Source of the DNA: an uncultured Campylobacter sp.
GTDB lineage: Bacteria; Campylobacterota; Campylobacteria; Campylobacterales; Campylobacteraceae
Assembly: GCF_937949835.1 (NCBI RefSeq)
Contig: NZ_CALEDC010000052.1
Coordinates: forward strand, 1-5,612
Reading direction: 5' to 3'
Length of the DNA: 5,612 nt
Position numbers and translations under genes: made by a program. How positions within the stretch are numbered: position 1 is the first letter of the stretch; each line of letters begins with the position of its first letter. The notes beneath the pieces are model-generated. The model did not search any database. It was not told the DNA's origin and was given only the letters and a program-made list of their open reading frames with translations. Below, in pieces: positions 1 through 5,437 of this stretch.

Positions 1-99
1 AATTTTCCATAAAAAATTTTCCTCCTTGATAAAATTTAATTATTACATTTGAATATTAACATTTTTTTTAATAAAAATCTATAAAATAAATTAAAAATA

Positions 100-128
100 T
101 TGAAATTTTAGGATACTTATTATATAAT
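100..128 (+). promoter_or_regulatory. Sigma-70-type promoter of the GNAT gene
   Basis: TTGAAA (100-105) and a perfect TATAAT (123-128) are separated by 17 nt, close to the ideal housekeeping promoter. Transcription would start near 135, leaving an untranslated leader of about 75 nt before the ATG at 211. Campylobacter promoters generally lack a recognisable -35 box, so this arrangement looks more like a Firmicutes or Fusobacteria promoter. The surroundings are extremely AT-rich, so chance matches are common, but both boxes at this exact spacing are persuasive. Confidence 0.6.
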
Positions 129-210
129 AACCAATAAAAAAATAATATAAAATTAAATATTTTTAATGCTAAAAGAAAACTAATAGGATGTAAGAAAAAA
201 AGGAGAATTT

Positions 211-606
211 ATGATAACTTATGAAATTGCAAAAAGTTTTGATGTAGAAAAAATAATTGAAGTATTTGAAAGTTCAGGTATAGTAAGACCTACAAAAGAA
301 AAAGAACGTATAAAATCTATGTTTGAAAATGCAAATCTTATTTATTTTGCCTATGATAATGGGCAACTTATAGGACTTGTAAGATGTGTTACAGATTTTA
401 GCTACTGTTGTTATCTTTCAGATTTAGCAGTAAAAAAAGATTATCAAAAACAAGGTATTGGAAAAATGCTCATAGAAAAAGTGAGAGAGCATATAGGAGA
501 AAAAGTAGCATTAATATTACTTTCAGCAATCCCTGCTATGAATTATTATCCTAAAGTAAATTTTGAAAAAGCAGATAATGCATTTATAATTAAAAGAAAG
601 TCTTAA
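211..606 (+). CDS. GNAT family N-acetyltransferase, small, very AT-rich
   Basis: This 131-residue protein is a single-domain Gcn5-related N-acetyltransferase, a fold that moves an acetyl group from acetyl-CoA to an amine. The substrate cannot be told from the sequence. The acetyl-CoA pyrophosphate loop is clear at residues 79-84 (QKQGIG, the Q/R-x-x-G-x-G/A motif A), preceded by the beta-4 strand around residues 68-75 (YLSDLAVK). A motif B-like NYYPKVNFEK follows at 111-120, where GNATs commonly have a 'FYxKxGF' segment. The length is normal for a minimal GNAT. The ATG at 211 is fixed by AAGGAG at 200-205, 5 nt upstream. It is the first gene in the window, and the next gene has its own promoter. 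A sampled 60-nt stretch of this gene is about 22 percent GC, against about 48 percent in fdhF, and its codons end mostly in A or T. That suggests transfer from a low-GC donor such as a fusobacterium or clostridium (inference). Confidence 0.9.
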   Translation: MITYEIAKSFDVEKIIEVFESSGIVRPTKEKERIKSMFENANLIYFAYDNGQLIGLVRCVTDFSYCCYLSDLAVKKDYQKQGIGKMLIEKVREHIGEKVALILLSAIPAMNYYPKVNFEKADNAFIIKRKS

Positions 607-613
607 TAGGGAA

Positions 614-635
614 AAAATTTTTTACTAAAAATTTT
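614..635 (+). terminator. Weak all-AT hairpin after the GNAT gene
   Basis: AAAATTTTT (614-622) and AAAAATTTT (627-635) are perfectly complementary around a TACT loop, beginning 8 nt after the stop codon. The position suits a terminator, but the stem has no G or C and no clean run of T follows, so its strength is doubtful. Confidence 0.25.
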
Positions 636-699
636 GGTGTAATTATATTTAAGTCCGTAAAAAAATTCCGTCATTTATCTGACGATATTTGGAATTTAT

Positions 700-779
700 T
701 TGATAAATTTGCTTTAAAAGCTTAAATTTAAAAACTAATTTCTTTTTTAAACCGGTCCGTTGATTATTTGCTTTAAAAG
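700..779. repeat. Direct repeat pair ATTTGCTTTAAAAG
   Basis: The 14-mer ATTTGCTTTAAAAG occurs at 707-720 and again at 766-779. Each copy is preceded by TTGAT (700-704 and 760-764), with two extra A in the first copy, so the repeat is about 19-21 nt with a 59-60 nt period. It may be a pair of regulator sites or the trace of a small duplication. The function is unknown. Confidence 0.55.
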
Positions 780-914
780 TCTAGTATATCAGTACTAAAG
801 TATATTTTAAAATTTAAATTGCTACTGAAATTACCCCAACTTACTCCTAATTATAATTGAAAAAATTCTTTTAGCTTAAGGCAAAATTTCAATTTTATTT
901 TAGGTAAGAATTTA

Positions 915-920
915 TATAAT
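915..920 (+). promoter_or_regulatory. Putative -10 box of fdhF
   Basis: TATAAT lies 60 nt before the fdhF ATG, within a T-rich stretch (ATTTTATTTTAGG upstream) and without a clear -35 box, which is the usual look of a Campylobacter housekeeping promoter. Transcription would begin near 927 and give a leader of about 53 nt. No convincing sigma-54 element is present, although sigma-54 drives fdhF in E. coli. Confidence 0.5.
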
Positions 921-979
921 TGTGCCGAAATTGCATATATGGTAATTTTGCATGTTTAGTATTTTCGAAAGGAGAAAAT

Positions 980-3247
980 ATGGCGAATAAAGGCAAGGTC
1001 ATATGCCCTTATTGTGGCACAGGCTGTCAAATCGAGCTGACTGCGGAAGACAATTATATCAAATCCGCAACCGGCGTAAGCGACAACCCCGTAAATCAAG
1101 GTTGTTTATGTTTGAAAGGTTATTACGGATGGAATTACGTAGGCTCTAGAGATAGACTTACTACTCCGCTAATTCGTAAAAAGAATGGCAAATTTAGTAA
1201 AGACGGCGATTTGGTCGAGGCTAGCTGAGACGAAGCTCTTGATTTAGTTGCTAAAAAGATGCTCGAGGTTAAAGAAAAATACGGCGCCGACGCGATAGCC
1301 GGAAACTATTCCGCACGCTGTACGCATGAGGATAACTACGTAGCGCAGAAGCTACTTAGAATTTTAGGCACGAATAATATCGATCACTGCGCGCGCATTT
1401 GACACGCTCCGACTGTGGCAGGTCTTGCCAAAACAATCGGTAACGGAGCGGCTACAAATAGCTTCACGGAGATCGGAACTCACAGCAACTGCATTATGAT
1501 GATCGGCTCAAACCCTGAAAATGGTCACCCGATCGTAGCTATGCACGTTCAAAGAGCGTTAAATAGAGGCGCCAAACTCATCGTAATTGACCCGGTTAAG
1601 ACGGAATTTGCAAATCGCGCAGATATCCACCTCCAGCTTGAGCCGGAGCACAATATCCCGGTCATCAACGCTTTAATCCATGCTATTATCGACGAGGATT
1701 TGGTAAATCACGAATTCGTTGAGAAATACACCAAGGGTTTTGAATATGTAAAAGAGGCGGTTAAGGATTATTCGCCTGAAGCCGTAGCCAAATACACTAG
1801 GCTAAATGCCGAGGATATTAGAAAAGCGGCTAGAATTTACGCTACCACGCGACCTGCGGTTATCACGCACGGCATGGGTGTAACTCACTTCAACCACGGC
1901 GTGGGTGCGGTTTGTGATATTTCAAATTTAATGCTCGTAACGGGCAATGTGGGCGAGCTCGGAAGCGGCGATCTACCGATCCGCGGACAAGAAAATGTTC
2001 AAGGCTGCTGCGATATGGGAATGCTTCCTAACGTCTTTACCGGCTACAAAGCCGTAACCGACGAGAGTGCCCGTGATTGGTTCGAGCGCCAGTGGAATTT
2101 ACCAAAAGGTCATCTAAACGGCAAGATCGGCATTCATAAAACTGAAGTTCCTGACGCAATTCTTGATGGTAGGGTAAAATTCTTCTGGACGATGGGCGAA
2201 AACCCGGTTATGACCGATCCGAACGCAAACCACTTCTTGCGCGCGATTTCGCAGGTAGAGATGTATGTGATCCAAGATATTTTCTTAACCGAGACTAGCC
2301 GCAAAGCAGATGTCGTGCTCCCCGGGGCTTGCAGCGGCGAGAAGGAGGGCACTTATGCTAACGCCGAGCGCCGCGTACAGCATAGCGAGATTGTAGTTGC
2401 CCCTCCGGGACAAGCTAGACAAGACTGGGCTATCATCTGCGAGCTTGCCAGACGTTTAGGTCTAGGAGATTATTTCACATTCCAATCTCCAGAGCAGATT
2501 TGGGAAGAGGTGCGCAGGGTAGCTCCGCACAACTACGGCGGAATGAGCTATTACCGCATCAAAAAATACCACGGACTTCACTGGCCGTGCCCTGATGAGA
2601 ATTCTATGGGCGGACCTGCATTGTACCTTGATAAAAAATTCTTTACCCCGGACGGTAAAGGAAATTTCGTCCCGGTTCTATTCGTGGATGATAAGAGCAA
2701 GATCGAAAGCGCCAAAGAGGAATTCGCAAAGCGTATGAATATGCCGAAAGATTATCCTGTAATGGCGGGCTCCGTGGACGAGAAGACCGACGAGGAGTTC
2801 CCAATCCAGCTTCTAACTACGCGTAAGGTTTACGAGTACGCAGGAGGTGCGATGACTAGGCGCTCTAAGACCGTCGAGCAGGGCGGCGACGCGATAGGAC
2901 CGATTGCGGAAATGAATCCGAAACTCGCCGAGCGATATGGAATTTCACAGGGCGATTTCATCGTCGCGTGGAGCCGCTACGGCTATATCGCGATCAAGGC
3001 GGATATCACCGAGTGTATAATGGATGGTATCATTCAGATGTCTTATCACTATTGGGAAAGCTGCTGCAACGAGCTAACCAGCGGCGGCTGGGATCTCATC
3101 GCTAAAACGCCTACGTTTAAAGCGGCGATTCAGATCAAAAAGATCGACGAAGAGGAATTTTTGCGTATCCGCGAGCTTAAGCGCATTAAATTTCAAACCA
3201 ATAAAGTCGTTTACGACGACTTCCACCACCATCCGATTAAATTCTAA
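980..3247 (+). CDS. fdhF: FdhF-like selenocysteine formate dehydrogenase with two in-frame UGA codons
   Basis: This molybdenum or tungsten bis-MGD enzyme interconverts formate and CO2. There are 755 codons if both UGAs (83 and 141) are decoded; E. coli FdhF has 715. An N-terminal [4Fe-4S] domain has C9, C12, C16 and C44 (CPYCGTGC, then LCLKG), with K46 as the likely electron-relay lysine. Sec141 followed by H142 (CARI-U-HAPTVAG) and R335 (IRGQENVQG) match the E. coli triad Sec140, H141 and R333. The MopB domain runs from about 63 to 600, and a C-terminal MGD-binding domain from about 606 to 720. There is no Tat signal, so the enzyme should be cytoplasmic, like E. coli FdhF of formate hydrogenlyase. 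ATG at 980 is preceded by AAGGAG (969-974). A terminator follows directly, so the electron partner is encoded elsewhere, possibly a Hyf-type hydrogenase (inference). The UGA at codon 83 replaces the family Trp. If it is not read through, the product is an 82-residue stub and the gene is a recent pseudogene. Confidence 0.92.
1226..1228 (+). other. fdhF: In-frame UGA at a conserved Trp position of fdhF
   Basis: The frame reads LVEAS-UGA-DEALDLVAKKM. In E. coli FdhF and relatives the same segment is PVSW-DEAL, so UGA sits where tryptophan is expected, one G-to-A change away from UGG. The frame on both sides is intact and family-like. Other tryptophans of this gene that I inspected, for example W51 and the pair in DWFERQW, use TGG, so UGA is not a general Trp codon here. 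It may be a nonsense mutation, a base-call error, or a recoded codon. Confidence 0.9.
1234..1263 (+). other. SECIS-like hairpin after the first UGA (speculative)
   Basis: Pairing runs AGC/GCT (1234-1236 with 1261-1263), then TCTT/AAGA (1237-1240 with 1256-1259), then TTTAG/CTAAA (1243-1247 with 1251-1255). The apex is TTG, or GTTGC if the last pair opens. There is a bulged T1260 and a two-base bulge GA at 1241-1242. If the loop is taken to start at G1247, it lies 18 nt after the UGA, the same spacing as the loop of the true SECIS. The upper stem is AT-rich and weak, and the loop lacks GGUCU. It may be chance. Confidence 0.35.
1400..1402 (+). other. fdhF: Selenocysteine UGA codon of fdhF (Sec141)
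   Basis: UGA lies in the active-site context HCARI-U-HAPTVAGL, equivalent to CCARV-U-HGPSVAGL of E. coli FdhF. The selenium of this residue is a ligand of the Mo or W atom. The SECIS hairpin that follows supports recoding by SelB and tRNA-Sec. The host must therefore carry selA, selB, selC and selD, none of which is in this window. Confidence 0.95.
1409..1440 (+). promoter_or_regulatory. Bacterial SECIS element for Sec141
   Basis: The upper stem TGGCA (1416-1420) pairs perfectly with TGCCA (1426-1430) around the loop GGTCT (1421-1425). A lower stem pairs CCGA (1409-1412) with TCGG (1437-1440), and TG (1414-1415) can pair with CA (1434-1435). The loop begins 18 nt after the UGA. E. coli fdhF has the same loop bases and, as I recall its sequence, the same 18-nt spacing. 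This is the SelB-binding hairpin lying inside the coding sequence. Confidence 0.9.
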
Positions 3248-3263
3248 GAATTTAATCTTATCC

Positions 3264-3299
3264 GTAGATTCGGGGGTTATGCTCCCGAATCTACTTTTT
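3264..3299 (+). terminator. Strong intrinsic terminator of fdhF
   Basis: GTAGATTCGGG (3264-3274) pairs perfectly with CCCGAATCTAC (3284-3294). The stem can extend by a G-T and a G-C pair to a TTATG loop, and it is followed by TTTTT (3295-3299). It starts 17 nt after the fdhF stop codon and marks the gene as the last, and probably the only, gene of its transcript. Confidence 0.92.
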
Positions 3300-3305
3300 A
3301 ACAAT

Positions 3306-3341
3306 CAATTCAAATAGTATGAACAATCCAAATAATATGAA
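3306..3341. repeat. 18-bp tandem repeat, two copies
   Basis: CAATTCAAATAGTATGAA (3306-3323) is followed immediately by CAATCCAAATAATATGAA (3324-3341), with two mismatches. A partial CAAT at 3302-3305 precedes them. It lies just after the fdhF terminator. No role is evident; it may be replication slippage. Confidence 0.7.
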
Positions 3342-3743
3342 ATTTTTACGATTTAGCCGTCTTGCAGTATTTTAAAGATCAAAAATTTCAAGAATTCAAT
3401 AAATTTCGCGGTATTAATACGCTTTTTTTGCGTAGTTGCACTATCGATAAGAGGGTGTGAAATTTATCTGCTATTGCATTAATAGATGCGGCGGCAGAGA
3501 CTGGGCCTTCGTGATTTATCAAATCCTAATAAATTAGCCTTAATTAGAGCGGCGCAATGGAGTAAATTTTAAAGATAAGCATGATAATAAGAGTATTTTA
3601 TCGCGACAAATCTTATCAAATTACATTATTGATTAAATTTTAACGCGCGCAGGCTGATTTTATGCGAATTAGCCTATATTGCCAAGAAATGTCATAATTT
3701 TAATAATTCAAATGCAATTTTTGTGATTTTGATAGATGAATGC

Positions 3744-3763
3744 AAAAGGCCCATAGGCTTTTT
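3744..3763. terminator. Possible small terminator hairpin
   Basis: AAAA and GCC (3744-3751, with G3748 bulged) pair with GGC and TTTT (3756-3762) around a CATA loop. T runs flank it on both strands, so it could act in either direction. The stem is short and no gene ends nearby, so this is a weak call. Confidence 0.2.
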
Positions 3764-3880
3764 AAAGCGCTAGACGCGGCTTTTAATCTTAATGGTCGCA
3801 AATGCCGGTTTCTAGCATAGCTGGAGTAGCTTTGTGCTCCGTCTAAAATCCATAAATTTTGATTTTAAAATTTTAGATTT

Positions 3881-3919
3881 AAAATTCCGAATTCCTTCGT
3901 ACTTGGAATTCGGAATTTT
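3881..3919. terminator. 15-bp perfect inverted repeat, possible bidirectional terminator
   Basis: AAAATTCCGAATTCC (3881-3895) and GGAATTCGGAATTTT (3905-3919) are exact complements around the 9-nt loop TTCGTACTT. On the + strand a fifth T (3920) follows; on the minus strand the stem ends in TTTT and continues AT-rich. It lies about 230 nt past the stop of the minus-strand TRAP gene and is the best terminator candidate for that transcript. Each arm contains GAATTC. Confidence 0.5.
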
Positions 3920-4075
3920 TAGAATTTTGTTTTATCACGTGTTTTTGGCGTTCTATTTCACGCGGGAGCCCTTTGCTGCGCTAGATCGCGCTACTTGCGA
4001 TATTGAAGCTATTGCGCCAAAGCTGCTGCGGCAGAATTCCATCTACTTTATGCAAAAGTAGTTAAAATTTCTGCC

Positions 4076-4246
4076 GCTTGTCGCACCTGAGCTACTTATT
4101 GTGCCGGTCTGTTCGTCGCGCCTTAATTTTTATCGCTCGCAGCGCCCGCTTTACTTTGTCGCGCCTAAATTTTTGCCGTCCGTCGCGTTAGAATCGCTTG
4201 CAGCGCCGTGATTTTCGCTGCTTGCAGAATCTGAGTTTGTCGTACC
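4076..4246 (-). repeat. Degenerate repeats in and beyond the TRAP protein tail
   Basis: Read on the + strand, a 12-mer of the form GNTTGTCGNNCC or close to it recurs at 4235-4246, 4154-4165, 4111-4122 and 4076-4087. A longer unit occurs twice. GTCGCGCCTAAATTTTT (4158-4174) with ATCGCTTGCAGCGCC (4193-4207) matches GTCGCGCCTTAATTTTT (4115-4131) with ATCGCTCGCAGCGCC (4132-4146), with one mismatch in each block and an 18-nt gap missing from the second copy. One copy lies inside the TRAP coding sequence and the other beyond its stop codon, shifted by one base. On the minus strand they read GAASD...KNLGAT and GAASDKN-stop-GAT. Confidence 0.75.
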
Positions 4247-5347
4247 GCTAGAACCTGCGGAGATTGGATTTGCTGCACTTTCGCCCGCGATACCGCTTAC
4301 GTTATTTATGTAGGCTACGGTGCTTATTTTATTCCATTCTCTACCGATTTTCAAAAATGCGCGCTGGCTGTCTAGGATCTCTTTAAACATCGGATCTTTC
4401 GCCGCTTCTTCGTCTAAGATTTCATTCGTTGCTTTTTTAAGCGCGGCTATCACGTCCGCAGGGAAGTCGCGCACCTGCACGTCCGGAAACTGCGCTTTTA
4501 GCTCCGCCCAAATGCGAGCGTTTTCGTAAAAGCCCTTATTTTGGAAGTTCTCTCCGGCAAGTCTTGCTGCAGCCTCTAAGATCGCTTGAAGATCCGCAGG
4601 CAGCTTCTCTAGCGCCTTTTGATTTACCAGCAGTTGGCAGTCTCCCATAGGCTCTTGCCAGCCTGTGTAGTAGTATTTAGCCACTTTGTGAAATCCAAGT
4701 GGCATATCATAGACAGGGCTTACCCACTCGACCGCGTCGATCGTACCCATTTCTAATGCCATAAATAGCTCGCCCGTAGGCACCGTGTTTATAGTGGCAC
4801 CCAGCTTGCTCATCACCTCTCCGCCTAGCCCCGGTATGCGGAATTTAAGCCCTTGCAGATCTGCGACTGAGTTGATCTCTTTTTTAAACCAGCCACCCAT
4901 TTGCATGCCGGTATTTCCAGCTCTAAAAATTTTGATATTGTATGGATCGTAAACTTTTGCCTCAAGCTCCTTACCACCGCCAAATTCATACCAAGCTGTT
5001 TGCTCATCAGTATTCATCATAAATGGAGTTGCTGTAAAAAATATAGTTTTAGCATCTTTGCCTTTATAATAATAGCTACTTGTGTAGGTAATGTCGTATT
5101 GACCGCTTTTAGCAAAATCAAGCATTGCAAAAGGTGATTTATGTTTTGATGGATAATCAATCCTTAGCTCAAGTCTGCCATTACTCATCTTTTCAACTTT
5201 ATCCTTTAGCTCTTTTGGCACATCACCAAGCACTGGCATAGTGCTCTCCCATGAGCTAGCAAGCTTTAGCTTATAAACTTTATCATCTCCCATAGCAACG
5301 CAAGCAACAGCTGCTAGACCAAGAGACGCTAATAAAAATTTATTCAT
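4151..5347 (-). CDS. dctP: TRAP transporter solute-binding protein, TakP/2-oxoacid-like, with low-complexity tail
   Basis: This 398-residue periplasmic DctP-family protein delivers an organic acid to a TRAP permease. Residues 1-20 are a signal peptide (MNKFLLASLG start, cleavage probably near residue 20). The core has GLKFRIPGLGG at 167-176, whose R170 is the family's carboxylate-binding arginine. AVEWVSPVYD (205-214) and GFHKVAKYYY (218-227) are typical of the TakP/COG4663 subgroup that binds 2-oxoacids or lactate; E207 and W208 are likely ligand or cation contacts. The core ends near 348, and a 50-residue Ser/Ala/Gly/Asn-rich tail without aromatic residues follows, which the family normally lacks. 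ATG at 5347 is preceded by AAGGAG (5353-5358); a TTG at 5380 would overlap the promoter. No dctQ or dctM adjoins, so the permease is elsewhere. The first ~142 residues are encoded at about 28-45 percent GC and the rest mostly near 50 percent or more, suggesting recombination within the gene. Confidence 0.93.
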   Translation of the reverse strand: MNKFLLASLGLAAVACVAMGDDKVYKLKLASSWESTMPVLGDVPKELKDKVEKMSNGRLELRIDYPSKHKSPFAMLDFAKSGQYDITYTSSYYYKGKDAKTIFFTATPFMMNTDEQTAWYEFGGGKELEAKVYDPYNIKIFRAGNTGMQMGGWFKKEINSVADLQGLKFRIPGLGGEVMSKLGATINTVPTGELFMALEMGTIDAVEWVSPVYDMPLGFHKVAKYYYTGWQEPMGDCQLLVNQKALEKLPADLQAILEAAARLAGENFQNKGFYENARIWAELKAQFPDVQVRDFPADVIAALKKATNEILDEEAAKDPMFKEILDSQRAFLKIGREWNKISTVAYINNVSGIAGESAANPISAGSSGTTNSDSASSENHGAASDSNATDGKNLGATK

Positions 5348-5371
5348 ATCTTCTCCTTTGAAATTTTGCCT

Positions 5372-5377
5372 ATTATA
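5372..5377 (-). promoter_or_regulatory. -10 box of the TRAP binding-protein gene
   Basis: On the minus strand the box reads TATAAT, preceded by AATTTTTTG, a T-rich run like that upstream of Campylobacter -10 boxes. It lies 24 nt before the ATG, so the leader is only about 18 nt and just holds the AAGGAG site. Confidence 0.6.
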
Positions 5378-5400
5378 CAAAAAATTACATTATTAAAATG

Positions 5401-5409
5401 TGTTATAAT
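5401..5409 (+). promoter_or_regulatory. Extended -10 promoter of pyk
   Basis: TGTTATAAT is an extended -10 (TGnTATAAT), with the hexamer at 5404-5409 and a start site expected near 5416. It diverges from the TRAP-gene promoter; the two -10 boxes are 26 nt apart, so the two polymerases would compete for overlapping DNA. Confidence 0.6.
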
Positions 5410-5437
5410 CGCAAAAATCAAATTTATGGGGCATAAA

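Larger units (their letters stand above)
607..979. other. Gene-free AT-rich leader between GNAT and fdhF
   Basis: No coding frame with a credible start is seen in these 373 bases. The stretch holds a nested inverted repeat at 663-697 (AAATTCC/GGAATTT outside GTCA/TGAC, with a 7-nt bulge). It also holds a small perfect hairpin at 782-797 (TAGTA, loop TATCAG, TACTA), and an inverted repeat AATTGAAA (855-862) / TTTCAATT (887-894) just upstream of the putative fdhF -10 box that could be an operator. A direct repeat and the fdhF promoter are listed separately. I recognise no riboswitch, and in particular see no clear molybdenum-cofactor aptamer. Confidence 0.6.
3300..4150. other. Gene-free region of about 850 bp between fdhF and the TRAP gene
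   Basis: I find no recognisable gene, tRNA or other RNA here. The only frames are short and lack a good ribosome binding site or family resemblance. Visible structure includes the tandem repeat at 3306-3341 and a palindrome GTATTAATAC (3411-3420) followed by seven T (3423-3429). There is also a 9-bp stem AGGCTGATT/AATTAGCCT with one G-T pair (3651-3659 and 3667-3675). A small GC-topped hairpin sits at 3744-3763 and a 15-bp inverted repeat at 3881-3919. Past 4076 the sequence is a decayed continuation of the repeats in the TRAP protein tail. Both flanking genes point into this region, so it should hold their 3' ends and terminators, but the length is large for Campylobacter. Confidence 0.6.

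Noticed and set aside
920..936. Sigma-54 promoter (TTGTGCCGAAATTGCA)
   Set aside because: The -12 part TTGC fits, but the -24 part lacks the essential GG at the required spacing.
920..979. An earlier TTG start for fdhF at 920
   Set aside because: It overlaps the TATAAT box and lacks a ribosome binding site. The ATG at 980 has AAGGAG at the right distance and gives the family N-terminus.
980..3247. A genetic code in which UGA means Trp or Gly
   Set aside because: Trp residues inspected elsewhere in the gene are TGG, the genes of the window end in TAA, and the second UGA has a standard SECIS. Reassignment would not explain the pattern.
1415..3247. A separate gene starting at GTG 1415
   Set aside because: The start lies inside the SECIS and inside the active-site segment; it is only the part of fdhF after the Sec codon.
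2134..3304. Minus-strand open frames opposite fdhF
   Set aside because: They are shadows of a conserved gene, with no start signals or family resemblance.
3486..3548. Tiny plus-strand frame beginning MRRQRLGL
   Set aside because: It is about 20 codons, has no ribosome binding site, and lies amid stop codons in decayed-looking sequence.
3964..4053. Minus-strand frame of about 29 codons beginning MEFCRSSFGA
   Set aside because: It follows a stop codon directly, lacks a ribosome binding site and has no recognisable family; probably chance.
3834..4061. Plus-strand frame of 75 codons
   Set aside because: It runs through the 15-bp hairpin, has no ribosome binding site, and its product resembles nothing I recognise.
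5348..5380. Upstream TTG start for the TRAP protein
   Set aside because: The extra residues are encoded over the -10 box and ribosome binding site, and would bury the signal peptide.
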